From assembly GCA_964547905.1 (NCBI GenBank), contig CAZJPN010000061.1:32861-96860 (forward strand): a DNA stretch of 64,000 bases. The letters are read 5' to 3'. The DNA comes from JAJYLM01 sp964547905 (GTDB lineage: Bacteria > JAMCPX01). Shown piece after piece: positions 51,137-59,992 of the stretch (position 1 is the first letter of the stretch; every line of letters starts with the position of its first letter). A program made the translations under genes and the position numbers. The notes beneath the pieces are model-generated. The model worked only from the letters and a program-made list of their open reading frames with translations. It ran no database searches and was not told the origin of the DNA.

Positions 51137-51166
51137 TATGATTCCTCCCCAATAATTAAGATAGAT

Positions 51167-52483
51167 TTAAAATCGTGTAGGCATTTTTATCCACTCTTGC
51201 CACGGCATATAAAGATGCCAGTAAGGTCCCCGCATGACTGCACCGACATATATTAGAATGACGATAACGGCAACAACGGCCAGGAATGCGGCATTTTGCA
51301 GCCTTCTGCTCTTATGGAACCATACGCCGATAGCCTCATCCTGGCTTTTGTCCAGGAATGGCCAGGCTGCCGCGAACAACAAAAGTACGGTAGGAATAAT
51401 GATCCCGCCAACGAAACCGCCGCTTATGGTCAAGCCTTTGATTCTGATCGTGGTGTCCGCAACAAGTTCCTGAAGCCACAGAAAATACCACGGTGCTTTT
51501 GCAGGGTTGGGCGTCCACATAAGGTTTGCCGGCTGCTCGAGCGGGGCTTTGATAAAGAATGCAAGAGCCATGGTGACAACAGTGACAAATACAAAGATCA
51601 CAAGGATTCTCCGCGTCACGTAGGGCGAAGAATTTACAGACTCACCACGTACCCTGTATTGGGTTATGGTGGGGGTAATTCCGGTTACCATGCCCATAAT
51701 ACTGTATGTCTTGCCTTTTGCAACCACCTTGTCCTGCTTGATTCTCTCGATACCGAGAGCCTCTACCGCGGCCAGTCCTCCGTCTTTCCGTATCCTCCAC
51801 ATGTGCCACAGTATCAGCATGAATATCAGTGCAGGCAGGAAGAATACGTGAGCTACATACCATCTGATGAGCGTGTTTTGATCGATGATTGTGCCGCCTA
51901 TCAATATCTTGCTGATTGCAGGACCTACAAGTGGAGCTGACAATGCGATGTGATCTCCTATGGTGATTGCCCATAATGCAAGCTGGTCCCATGGAAGCAG
52001 ATAGCCTGTGTAGGAGAGCATCATTGTTACAAGCAATAGGGCAAGGCCTATCCACCAGTTCAGCGGCCGGTAACTGCCGACCACTGTATCGCTCCGTTTG
52101 TAAGCGCCCGTCAGGAATACCCGCATCAGGTGTATGAAAACGGTTGCCACCATTAATTGGGCCGCTATCCTGTGAAGATCACGGATAAACCATCCATACG
52201 GTACAACAAATTCTAAATCTTTAATACTCCAGTATGCCCGTTCCACCGAGGGTACATACAAGAACATGAGAATAAGCCCGGTTATGGTAAGGATTGAAAA
52301 CAGTGCAAGTATTATTGTTCCCAGAACCATGGAGTAGCTGAATGACATGCTCCTGGTCGTGGCCTTTGCCGGAAACCAGTGGAGTAAGAAATTCCTCGCC
52401 GTTGCATCGGACGCCTCTCTCTCGGTAGCAGGGCTGTACGTCCATAGTAAACTTCTTATAAATGCCTGAATCTTTTTTTTCAT
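51167..52483 (-). CDS. Cytochrome b of bc complex A
   Basis: A 438-residue membrane subunit that combines the cytochrome b6-like haem-binding part with a subunit IV-like part. Haem-ligand His pairs appear in DLHRIAAQL with FIHLMR and in WYVAHVFF with LWHMWR; GYLLPWDQ is the cd-loop region. The Qo-site position that reads PEWY in most enzymes is KAPWYF here, a pattern common in cytochrome b of anaerobic bacteria. It transfers electrons from (mena)quinol to Rieske and b haems. Followed by the pentahaem cytochrome gene. Confidence 0.93.
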   Translation of the reverse strand: MKKKIQAFIRSLLWTYSPATEREASDATARNFLLHWFPAKATTRSMSFSYSMVLGTIILALFSILTITGLILMFLYVPSVERAYWSIKDLEFVVPYGWFIRDLHRIAAQLMVATVFIHLMRVFLTGAYKRSDTVVGSYRPLNWWIGLALLLVTMMLSYTGYLLPWDQLALWAITIGDHIALSAPLVGPAISKILIGGTIIDQNTLIRWYVAHVFFLPALIFMLILWHMWRIRKDGGLAAVEALGIERIKQDKVVAKGKTYSIMGMVTGITPTITQYRVRGESVNSSPYVTRRILVIFVFVTVVTMALAFFIKAPLEQPANLMWTPNPAKAPWYFLWLQELVADTTIRIKGLTISGGFVGGIIIPTVLLLFAAAWPFLDKSQDEAIGVWFHKSRRLQNAAFLAVVAVIVILIYVGAVMRGPYWHLYMPWQEWIKMPTRF

Positions 52484-52492
52484 ATCTACCCC

Positions 52493-53026
52493 CTATACTT
52501 TCAATCTAAAATCATGATTAACTGCAGTATTGGTATCGACGACAATCTGACCGTCAGGGGCGAGATAAAGCCTGTACCATGGCAGAGGTAATGGCGCTGG
52601 TCCTGCATATACATTGCCGTTCTCCCTGTATTTCGAACCGTGGCAGGGGCAGTGAAATTCGAAGGTCTCCGAAACTAATTTGCCGGATGACGAATCATAT
52701 GTCTTGGGGGGTGAATACTGTGCAAGATTTACCGTACATCCGAGATGCGTACATATTGCCGAGATACAATGAAACCTGTCGTCATTTCTTATTATAAATA
52801 GTCTGTGTTCCGGCAAAAACCTTGCTCCCTCGGGAAAATCGGACGGCATGCCCACCTTGAATTTTGCGGGCGGCTCATACAATACCTTGGGGAATAAAGA
52901 CCTTAATGCAGCAATCCCCTGCAGCAAAAGTCCTCCCACGATAAAACCACCGCCAAGGTACGACAAAAAACGCCGTCTTGAAATTTGTGCCTGTGTATTC
53001 TTTTCTTCTTTATTGCGATCAGGCAT
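52493..53026 (-). CDS. Rieske iron-sulfur protein of bc complex A
   Basis: A 177-residue membrane-anchored Rieske protein. N-terminal twin-arginine-like SRRRFLSYLGGG precedes a hydrophobic anchor. The [2Fe-2S] ligands are in CTHLGCTVN and CPCHGSKY, with two Cys and two His as required. Located between the FAD oxidoreductase and cytochrome b genes; its start overlaps the upstream stop by 8 bases, with GGAGG at an ideal distance. Confidence 0.95.
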   Translation of the reverse strand: MPDRNKEEKNTQAQISRRRFLSYLGGGFIVGGLLLQGIAALRSLFPKVLYEPPAKFKVGMPSDFPEGARFLPEHRLFIIRNDDRFHCISAICTHLGCTVNLAQYSPPKTYDSSSGKLVSETFEFHCPCHGSKYRENGNVYAGPAPLPLPWYRLYLAPDGQIVVDTNTAVNHDFRLKV

Positions 53027-54962
53027 ATGCAGGTTCCTCCTTAACTATAATTCTTTCCATGGTCATTGCCCCGGTAGGACAGATATGAGCGCAAAGCCCG
53101 CATCTGATGCATTTTTCATCGTCCTTTAACAGGACGGTGACCGGTTCGTTTTCACTATAGCCTAAATTGTTGAATAAGTTTTTTTTGTCTTCTTCGCTTA
53201 TGTCCACCTCTTCGAGTGGAACAAAAGAGAAGCAATCCTCAGGGCAGATATCAGAGCATCTCCCGCATAAAATGCACAAGTCGGAATTATAAACAGGGCT
53301 TGTATGACACTGCAGACACCGTGCACCCTGAATGTGTGCATCTTCTTCCGTGTATGATTGCTCTACTTCCTGCAGACCAATCCTTCTCTCTGGTTCGAGC
53401 TGAGGCGGTATCTGCCTGGTATAACCGTCATAATTTTTCGGCATTTTATATGCGTCTGTAGGAAGTACCTCAACGTTGACATTGTATTTTACCTCTCTGC
53501 TTTTTTTGGAAAGATATTTATCTATGGCTGCCGCAGCCTTTTTACCATCGGCGATTGCGTCTATAAGATTGCGGGGTCCGAATGCGGCATCACCGCCGGC
53601 GTATACGCCTTCTGCAGTGGTAGCCAGGGTATTCGGATCGATCTTTATTGTTCTGCGGGGAGAGATGTCTATTTTTTCGTCCCCCTTTAGGAACGACAGA
53701 TCAACCGCCTGTCCTATAGCCATGATAACAGAATCAGCCTCGAAAGATTTCGTAACGGCCTCATCAAACTCCGGGTTGAATCTGCCCTCTTTGTCGAAGA
53801 CGGAAACGACCTTCTTGAATTCGACGGCCTTTACCTTACCGTTATTGCCGATGATCCTCTTTGGTCCCCATGAAGGAGAAAAGATGATGCCCTCGTCCTT
53901 TGTCTCGATCAGTTCTGCTTTTCCCTGGATACTCCTCGCTGCCGGCATCTGGTCCATGGACTCAAGACTGACCACGTGCACTTCAATGGCTCCTTCACGC
54001 AGCGCTGCACGTGCAACATCCAGGGTTTCGAATATCCTCTGTTCCGCAACTTCACTCTCTTCTGCGGTAAACGTGTTTCGTTCCCGCTGAACGTTTTCCA
54101 TGAGTGTTCGAAGTGCATCCCGGGCTGCATCCAGTGCAACAAGTCCTCCACCTATGACAACCACCCGTTTCCCAAGATTGTACTTTAAACCTTTGTTGCC
54201 GCTGACCAGATACTCGATAGCCTTTATGACGCCGTGAAGGTTGCTGCCCTCGATGTCAAGGTTCCTTCCGCTCTGGGCTCCTATGGCAATGAAAATCGCT
54301 TCATACCCATGGGTTTTTAATTCGTTGATACCGAATTCTTTTGTAATCGGCGTTTTGTAGCGTATCTCAACTCCAAGATCTGCGATCTTCTGGATTTCCT
54401 TCTCAAGCACGTAGTTCGGCAAACGGTACCGTGGTATACCGAATCTCACCATGCCGCCTGCGGTATCCGAGGCCTCAAACACCGTTACGCTGTATCCTCT
54501 GAGTGCCAGGTCATGGGCACATGAAAGCCCTCCAACGCCTGCACCGATAACAGCGACCTTCTTGTTTTTCTTTTGCTGTTTTGAGAGCAATGGTGCATCC
54601 ATGTCCCAGCCATGGCTGTTCGGGATAAACCCCGTTAAAAGTTTATCCTGAGTATCGGGCTGTCTTGATTCCGCACCATAGCGTTCGCAGAGAAATTTTT
54701 TCAGAGATCGAATCGTGATAGGCTCGCCGATATCAACCTTGCCTTTCCTGCATGCGTCTTCGCAGGGGGCTGCACATACCCTTCCGCATACAGAGGCAAA
54801 AGGATTCGGGGATCGTGCAATCAGATAACCCTCTTCATATTCATTCTTTGGGACACTCTGGACATACATACCCGCGTCGGTGTGTATAGGACATCCCATC
54901 ATGCATAAGACTTCTTCCCGAAAAGAGGGTAAACTTCTCAATCTCACTTTGTATTTATTCAT
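53019..54962 (-). CDS. FAD-dependent NAD(P)H:acceptor oxidoreductase with 4Fe-4S domains (GltD/NfnB-like)
   Basis: A 647-residue protein of the glutamate-synthase small-subunit family. N-terminal Cys cluster (CMMGCPIHTDAGMYVQ and VCGRVCAAPCEDAC), then an FAD-binding GAGVGGLSCAHDLALRGY, NAD(P)-type VVIGGGLVALDAARDALR, and the FAD end YAGGDAAFGPRNLIDAI. The C-terminus carries two bacterial ferredoxin motifs (CILCGRCSDICPEDC and CIRCGLCAHICPTG). It could pass electrons between NAD(P)H and the quinone or bc complex beside it, or to ferredoxin. ATG 54962 is chosen; the frame extends to TTG 54992 without better signals. Confidence 0.9.
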   Translation of the reverse strand: MNKYKVRLRSLPSFREEVLCMMGCPIHTDAGMYVQSVPKNEYEEGYLIARSPNPFASVCGRVCAAPCEDACRKGKVDIGEPITIRSLKKFLCERYGAESRQPDTQDKLLTGFIPNSHGWDMDAPLLSKQQKKNKKVAVIGAGVGGLSCAHDLALRGYSVTVFEASDTAGGMVRFGIPRYRLPNYVLEKEIQKIADLGVEIRYKTPITKEFGINELKTHGYEAIFIAIGAQSGRNLDIEGSNLHGVIKAIEYLVSGNKGLKYNLGKRVVVIGGGLVALDAARDALRTLMENVQRERNTFTAEESEVAEQRIFETLDVARAALREGAIEVHVVSLESMDQMPAARSIQGKAELIETKDEGIIFSPSWGPKRIIGNNGKVKAVEFKKVVSVFDKEGRFNPEFDEAVTKSFEADSVIMAIGQAVDLSFLKGDEKIDISPRRTIKIDPNTLATTAEGVYAGGDAAFGPRNLIDAIADGKKAAAAIDKYLSKKSREVKYNVNVEVLPTDAYKMPKNYDGYTRQIPPQLEPERRIGLQEVEQSYTEEDAHIQGARCLQCHTSPVYNSDLCILCGRCSDICPEDCFSFVPLEEVDISEEDKKNLFNNLGYSENEPVTVLLKDDEKCIRCGLCAHICPTGAMTMERIIVKEEPAYA

Positions 54963-55035
54963 ATATTTTACTCTGGCAAGTGATAGAATCAATAAGCCGA
55001 GTTTTCTGTAGAAATTTTAAAGATGGATTTTTAGC

Positions 55036-55407
55036 TTATTTCTTCGTTTGATCGTTTGCCTTAAAAAAGGAAATTAATTCTTTGACTTCCTGCTGAGTCA
55101 GGTTCTGCTTGGGCATGGGTAAGCCATATTCTTTTTCCAAAGCTTGAGCTGTTTTATCTGTTTTCAACATTTTACTCGTGTTCTGTAACCAGTCCGTTAG
55201 CCATTTTGTGGTTCTTGTCTGAGTTACGCCCTTGAGGTCGGGTCCTACAAGTTTTCCCTTGCCAATAGTGTGGCATGCGGTACATCCCTTTGTGGTAAAA
55301 AGGGTGGCACCTTTTTTTGCGAGAACCTGGCTGTTCTGGCTGCCCGCAGCGTACGCTACGGTTGCGAAAGAAACAAAAATCGATACTGCAATTGCTATCT
55401 TTTTCAT
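55036..55407 (-). CDS. Soluble monohaem cytochrome c
   Basis: A 123-residue periplasmic cytochrome with a signal peptide (ending VAYA) and haem site GCTACHTIGKGKLVGPDL; MPKQN supplies a candidate Met ligand. It is nearly identical in layout to the C-terminal domain of the pentahaem cytochrome at 49880-51136, so it likely docks with the same partners. First gene of the minus-strand respiratory group; the AT-rich 226-base region upstream, shared with the divergent complex B operon, contains the promoters. Confidence 0.93.
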   Translation of the reverse strand: MKKIAIAVSIFVSFATVAYAAGSQNSQVLAKKGATLFTTKGCTACHTIGKGKLVGPDLKGVTQTRTTKWLTDWLQNTSKMLKTDKTAQALEKEYGLPMPKQNLTQQEVKELISFFKANDQTKK

Positions 55408-55581
55408 TTAAATTTCCCCCCTAATAAATTATTAATTAGCAAGCCTCGTTACTTTATCAAATTTGTCATAATTAACTTTACAAAAAGAAAATATTGACTG
55501 TTTCTAAATTTTCAATAATATTTTGTCAAGTATTTTGTTAATCTCTTGGATTTGTCGCAATTACAGAACTACTTGACTTGT

Positions 55582-55609
55582 TTGACAAAACTATGTGTTT
55601 AGATTTAAT
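55582..55609 (+). promoter_or_regulatory. Candidate promoter of the complex B operon
   Basis: TTGACA (55582-55587), 16 bases, TTTAAT (55604-55609), in the 226-base very AT-rich divergent region between the two respiratory gene groups, 24 bases before the first gene. A minus-strand TTGACA at 55529-55524 may serve the opposite operon, but its -10 is poor. Repeated TTGAC/GTCAA motifs in this region may bind a regulator. Confidence 0.45.
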
Positions 55610-55633
55610 CCTAAATATGAGGGTGGGGTAAAT

Positions 55634-56350
55634 ATGAAGAACAATACAATAAAGCATATAATTCTCATTACGATAATATTTTTATACTCAGCAAATGCGC
55701 ATGCAAAAACAAATGCGTGTTTAGTTTGCCATAAAACACTGCCGCAGGACAAGGTTGAGTGTGTTACAGATTGCTGGTTACGGTCGCTTCATAAACAGAG
55801 TGACGTAACATGCGATGCGTGTCATGGTGGTGATCCGGATATTGCGATCAGGAATGTAAACCAACTTTCACCGAAAGAGTTCGCGAAGGACAAAGCACTT
55901 GCAATGTCTCCCACCAAAGGGTTTATCGGCATTCCAAAAGGCAAGATGATGTTCGAGGTGTGTGGCAAATGCCACGCTGATGCTGTTAATAGGTACAAAA
56001 ACAGTATAATGGGTGTTGCTTATATTGACAATAAAGGCGGGCCGTCCTGTACTGATTGTCATTCTGCCCATTACGTTATCATACCGGATGTGCCCAAAAC
56101 ATGTGAAAAGTGTCATAAAGATACAACAGGATTTGATCAGATTGATCCTATGAATGTCAATGAAGCAACTATAAGCGAGCTTTCCAGGATAAGGATAAAA
56201 CTTGCGGAAGAGAAGGTTAAAGGTAAAGAACCGCCGCTGTTTCCTAAAGAACTCGGTTCATTCCAGATAGGATTTGTAGCATTCGGTGCCATTATCGTTT
56301 TGTTCATCATCGCCTATTTCATTTATATCTTTACAGAGAAAAGGAGATAA
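55634..56350 (+). CDS. Pentahaem cytochrome c with C-terminal anchor, complex B
   Basis: A 238-residue cytochrome: N-terminal signal peptide (LITIIFLYSANAHA), five CxxCH sites (CLVCH, CDACH, CGKCH, CTDCH, CEKCH) and a C-terminal membrane helix (about 211-232, FVAFGAIIVLFIIAYFIYIF). The arrangement mirrors the cytochrome at 58504-59286 at the other end of the operon, with CDACHGGDP matched there by CDKCHGGDP. Likely passes electrons between complex B and periplasmic partners. ATG 55634 chosen; a frame from 55595 adds 13 residues before the signal peptide. Confidence 0.88.
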   Translation: MKNNTIKHIILITIIFLYSANAHAKTNACLVCHKTLPQDKVECVTDCWLRSLHKQSDVTCDACHGGDPDIAIRNVNQLSPKEFAKDKALAMSPTKGFIGIPKGKMMFEVCGKCHADAVNRYKNSIMGVAYIDNKGGPSCTDCHSAHYVIIPDVPKTCEKCHKDTTGFDQIDPMNVNEATISELSRIRIKLAEEKVKGKEPPLFPKELGSFQIGFVAFGAIIVLFIIAYFIYIFTEKRR

Positions 56351-56351
56351 C

Positions 56352-56615
56352 ATGAGTTTTGAAATTATAAATATTAAGAGGCCATCTTATTCTATAGTGG
56401 CCGGAGGAGTAATCGTACTGCTTTCTATTGTTTCCCTGTTTATCAGCGTTCTGTTTGCCTATCTCTTTATAACAGGGAAAGGCAATAATTTTATATTTGG
56501 GACAATGTTAGCAGTAGAATTTCTCATTGCAGGTATTATTCTCATTCTTTATTTAAAATACTTCCTTGGATTTAGAGAAGTATCTGAAGACAGAGAGGAG
56601 GAATTATTATGGTAA
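56352..56615 (+). CDS. Small two-helix membrane protein in complex B operon
   Basis: An 87-residue protein with two transmembrane helices (about 15-38 and 47-68) and an acidic C-terminus (REVSEDREEEL). It is unrecognised. It starts one base after the previous stop, behind GGAGAT, and overlaps the Rieske start by 7 bases, so it is an integral part of the operon and probably a structural subunit of the bc-type complex. Confidence 0.75.
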   Translation: MSFEIINIKRPSYSIVAGGVIVLLSIVSLFISVLFAYLFITGKGNNFIFGTMLAVEFLIAGIILILYLKYFLGFREVSEDREEELLW

Positions 56616-57241
56616 ATGAATCTGATAAGACCACAGATAACACAACGGATAACGCTGATAGGAAAGGTATAACCAGAAGAAGGTTTATCCTTGGCGCTAT
56701 CATTGTAGCAATTATAGGTGCATTTGGTTCCCTTCTCTCATTGCTCAAGGTGTTGTCCCCTTCAAAAAAGGGCGGCGGATATGTGTCAACTATTACACCT
56801 GGGGATGTACTCGTTTATGCAACAGGCAGCAAAATAGGCATGGAAGTTAAGGCAAGTTCAATGAATGATGGGGATGCAGAACTCGTATATCCCAGGGGTA
56901 AATCATCAAATCCGGCTAACATTGCCCAGCTTATAAAACTCAAGGAACCGGATTTCAAAGCCCCCACGCATATCAACCTTACGGATAAGGGCTTTGTTGC
57001 TTACAGTGCTATATGTACGCACCTCGGGTGTACTGTTTCATGGGTTAAAAATAAGAATTCTCCGGACGCATCATATACCGAATGCTTCTGTCATAACAGT
57101 ATATTTAATCCAAGAAGGGGTGACAAGGTAGAAGGTGGTCCAGCACCTATACCGCTTGCACAGATAGGCATTAAAGTAAGAGACAATGACACGCTTGTCT
57201 TTACAAGTGATTTTACAGGCCCGATAGGACCTCAGGTCTAA
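56609..57241 (+). CDS. Rieske iron-sulfur protein of bc complex B
   Basis: A 210-residue Rieske protein with a twin-arginine-like TRRRFILGAII anchor and cluster motifs CTHLGCTVSW and CFCHNSIFNP. The second box normally reads CPCHGS; Phe and Asn replace Pro and Gly, which may shift the redox potential, while the Cys and His ligands are kept. A 12-residue insertion separates the two boxes, and GGPAPIPLAQIGI forms the proline loop. Overlaps the preceding small membrane protein gene. Confidence 0.92.
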   Translation: MVNESDKTTDNTTDNADRKGITRRRFILGAIIVAIIGAFGSLLSLLKVLSPSKKGGGYVSTITPGDVLVYATGSKIGMEVKASSMNDGDAELVYPRGKSSNPANIAQLIKLKEPDFKAPTHINLTDKGFVAYSAICTHLGCTVSWVKNKNSPDASYTECFCHNSIFNPRRGDKVEGGPAPIPLAQIGIKVRDNDTLVFTSDFTGPIGPQV

Positions 57242-57260
57242 TAAAAAAGGGGATTAAGTC

Positions 57261-58511
57261 ATGTTTAAATGGTTTGATGAAAGATTGGAATTAAAAAAAT
57301 TCAAGGAAAAATTTTTATCCAAGACATTTCCAACACATCCAACATTCTTTCTTGGAGAGATAGCGTTGTTTTCCTTTATAACGCTTGTTATAACGGGTAT
57401 ATTTCTCGGTCTTCTCTATGAACCGTCTACAAAGATGGGTTCATTGTTTGGGGCTATGGTACCTGCTGCATACGCGAGTGTGGTAAGAATAGATCTCTTA
57501 CCGATGGGTATGCTTATACGACGTATCCATCATTGGTCGGCAATGATCATGATAGCTGCTATCCTTGCTCACCTCATGAGAGTATACTTTACCTCGGCAT
57601 ACAGAAACCCAAGGGAGATAAATTGGTTTGTAGGACTCGTGTTGTTCGGCATTTCTCTCTTTGCCGCATTTACCGGTTATTTGCTGCCTTACAGCAACTT
57701 CTCTGTAACAGCAACATCGATTGGATACTATATTGCAAAATCGGTCCCGTGGATCGGAAACTGGATTTCTACGTTATTATTTGCAGGCGATTTTCCATCG
57801 AATGCCACAGTACCACGATTTTTCTTTTTACATGTGATGTTAATACCTTTATTACTTGCAAGCCTTATCGGTTTACACATGGTGATCCTCGTAAAACAAA
57901 AGCACACAGAACCGTCAGTTAACCGTAACAAAAAAGAGGCACAGAACGGTAAAAGGCTCATAGGCATACCAATCTGGCCGGAACAGGCCATCTTAAGTAT
58001 AGCGTTTTATTTCTTCTTATTGTTTGTAGTTGTTTTGATAGCAACCTATATCCCCCTGAACCCAATCGAAACATACGGACCACCTTCGCCAGGTACGCCG
58101 GTCATGAGACCCGACTGGTATTTCCTTGTTATATACGGCTTTCTAAAGCTCATACCGGGAGATCTGTCGTTTTCGATCTTCGGCGGCAAGATCACGCCTG
58201 AAACCATTGGTGGTGTTATATTCCCCACATTTTTGATCCTTGTTTTTGCATTGGTTCCACTTATTGATAGGGCAAAGGAACCTCAACATTATATTTCCAA
58301 TCCGCTGCACAGACCATTTATGACTGCATTTGGTATTACCGGCGGCGTTTTTCTTACCATGCTTGTTGTTTCCGGTTATATAGATGTGCTGAAGATAGAA
58401 CCAAACACAATGATAATCTATGTGATTATTGCAACAGCAGTTGCATGGGTTTTATCATACTCCTTATTACGGCTATACAATAAAAATAAGAACGGAGGGA
58501 GAAATGTTTAA
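57261..58511 (+). CDS. Cytochrome b of bc complex B
   Basis: A 416-residue cytochrome b of the fused b6/subunit IV type. Haem ligands in RIHHWSAMIM with LAHLMRVYF and in FLHVMLIPLL with GLHMVILV; GYLLPYSNFS in the cd loop. Its Qo motif is PDWY (usual PEWY), unlike KAPWYF in the other complex. About eight transmembrane helices. Located between the Rieske and second pentahaem genes. With complex A the cell has two distinct quinol-oxidising systems side by side. Confidence 0.93.
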   Translation: MFKWFDERLELKKFKEKFLSKTFPTHPTFFLGEIALFSFITLVITGIFLGLLYEPSTKMGSLFGAMVPAAYASVVRIDLLPMGMLIRRIHHWSAMIMIAAILAHLMRVYFTSAYRNPREINWFVGLVLFGISLFAAFTGYLLPYSNFSVTATSIGYYIAKSVPWIGNWISTLLFAGDFPSNATVPRFFFLHVMLIPLLLASLIGLHMVILVKQKHTEPSVNRNKKEAQNGKRLIGIPIWPEQAILSIAFYFFLLFVVVLIATYIPLNPIETYGPPSPGTPVMRPDWYFLVIYGFLKLIPGDLSFSIFGGKITPETIGGVIFPTFLILVFALVPLIDRAKEPQHYISNPLHRPFMTAFGITGGVFLTMLVVSGYIDVLKIEPNTMIIYVIIATAVAWVLSYSLLRLYNKNKNGGRNV

Positions 58512-59286
58512 ACTAAAATACCTCTTTGTATTGCTTTGCACATTAAGCGTTCTATTAATTGCAGGTATACATGCCTATGCGAATAATGGCGCTGCAGAGA
58601 ATAATTCCTGTGTGAGATGCCACATGGCTTTATCAAGCAGTAGCTTTGTGGGAGCAAAATCCCATAGCTGGGAGGGATCGATACATCAAGAACACGGTGT
58701 AACGTGTGATAAATGTCACGGCGGGGATCCCGAAGCAAAAACGGAAAGAGAAGCACATATAGGAGTTTTCAGCTCGAGCAATCCGGACAGCACGGTGTAT
58801 TATAAAAATATTCCCAAAACCTGCGGCAAATGTCATGGTGCGGAATATTATAAATTCACTCAGAGCTTCCATTATAAAAAGCTTGAAACGACCGGTCAGG
58901 GGCCCAACTGCGTGACGTGTCATGGTTCTATGGTGACAACGGTTTTGCAACCCGATGATATAGCAAATGTTTGCGAAAGGTGTCACAACAGCAGAATGGG
59001 CATATTCCCGTACGTGCCTGAAAAAGCTAAAGCTGTATTGCTCTTACTGCAAGAAAATAAAGCACTTATCAATGCAGACAAAAAACTTTATACATCAAAG
59101 GGCGATCGCAAAATGATCGATGCAGCACAGACAAATATATCATCCGCACGGCTTGAGTGGCATACATTTGATCTGGATGCCATTGTACGGTACCTGCAGA
59201 ATGCATACAGTTCACTTGAGAAAGTGAATCAAGCAAAAAAGCTGTCGGTGCCGGTGCAGAAAAAGCCCCTATCAAAAAAGAAATAA
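58504..59286 (+). CDS. Pentahaem cytochrome c, complex B
   Basis: A 260-residue cytochrome with signal peptide or anchor (about 5-26, YLFVLLCTLSVLLIAGIHAY) and five CxxCH sites: CVRCH, CDKCH, CGKCH, CVTCH, CERCH. The haem-spacing resembles the first gene of the operon. A helical, Lys-rich C-terminal half (about 160-260) without haem follows. Start ATG 58504 overlaps the cytochrome b stop by 8 bases behind GGAGGGAG. Probably the terminal periplasmic electron carrier or donor of complex B. Confidence 0.88.
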   Translation: MFKLKYLFVLLCTLSVLLIAGIHAYANNGAAENNSCVRCHMALSSSSFVGAKSHSWEGSIHQEHGVTCDKCHGGDPEAKTEREAHIGVFSSSNPDSTVYYKNIPKTCGKCHGAEYYKFTQSFHYKKLETTGQGPNCVTCHGSMVTTVLQPDDIANVCERCHNSRMGIFPYVPEKAKAVLLLLQENKALINADKKLYTSKGDRKMIDAAQTNISSARLEWHTFDLDAIVRYLQNAYSSLEKVNQAKKLSVPVQKKPLSKKK

Positions 59287-59314
59287 TTTTGAATCTTGAG
59301 TTTTCAATATTGAA

Positions 59315-59360
59315 TCCTGCATTGTAAGTCGCGTATCTTCTGCGTCTCTATAATGCAGGA
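59315..59360. terminator. Hairpin between convergent cytochrome and ankyrin genes
   Basis: TCCTGCATTGTA and TATAATGCAGGA pair over 11 of 12 positions around a 22-base loop in the 79-base convergent gap. Its place suggests a bidirectional transcription stop, but the long loop and lack of a T tract make it weak. Confidence 0.35.
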
Positions 59361-59365
59361 ATAGG

Positions 59366-59839
59366 TTAATAGGATTTGTCTATCTCAGCCTTTTTGAGGA
59401 GTTTGACAATGTCCGCATGGCTTTCAGCGGCTGCCCATGATAAAGCACTATCTCCGAATTTATCTATGACATTTATGTAGGCGCCGTGTTTCAGTAAAAG
59501 CTTAACCGTGTCAATATGTCCTGTGTACGCTGCGAGCATAAGAGCTGTTTGTCCATCGGCGTTCTTCGTATTCACATTCATGCCTGCCTGCAAAAATAAC
59601 TCCACTACCTTTGTGTTGCCGTCCTTTGCACTGTTCAGGAATTGCTTCGGTGTATACTGAACATTCAATGTGCTTAAATCTTTGCGCGCGGTTTCCTGAC
59701 TCTTTGTACATCCCATAAGAGACATAGACGAGACAAATAGTATAATAAACAATAGTGTTGAATAATGAGATATTAACCTCGCTTTATTGCCTTCAAATTC
59801 TTTCGTGTTAACGAGTTTAAAAAATTTTTTAATTGTCAT
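59366..59839 (-). CDS. Ankyrin-repeat lipoprotein
   Basis: A 157-residue lipoprotein: a long N-terminal segment with a hydrophobic stretch ending at lipobox SLMGC (about residue 43), then two to three ankyrin repeats (e.g. DGQTALMLAAYTGHIDTVKL and FGDSALSWAAAESHADIVKL). The signal peptide is long, so translation may begin at a later codon. Ankyrin repeats mediate protein binding, here in the periplasm. AAAAGGAGGG precedes ATG 59839. It is monocistronic and unrelated to the cytochrome genes as far as can be seen. Confidence 0.85.
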   Translation of the reverse strand: MTIKKFFKLVNTKEFEGNKARLISHYSTLLFIILFVSSMSLMGCTKSQETARKDLSTLNVQYTPKQFLNSAKDGNTKVVELFLQAGMNVNTKNADGQTALMLAAYTGHIDTVKLLLKHGAYINVIDKFGDSALSWAAAESHADIVKLLKKAEIDKSY

Positions 59840-59931
59840 TGTTTTCCCTCCTTTTGTATATATCTTTATTCATAAAAATTATGAATGTCAATATGATAAA
59901 ATTTTTATTCGAAGCATGATTATAATAACCT

Positions 59932-59960
59932 TTGACTCAATGTAAATCATACAGTATATT
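59932..59960 (+). promoter_or_regulatory. Sigma-70-type promoter of the MFS gene
   Basis: TTGACT (59932-59937), 17 bases, TATATT (59955-59960), 32 bases before the GTG start of the transporter. A good consensus-like match in the 153-base divergent gap. Confidence 0.6.
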
Positions 59961-59992
59961 TAAATCAAAATCGTTGAAAGAAGGAGGTTACT

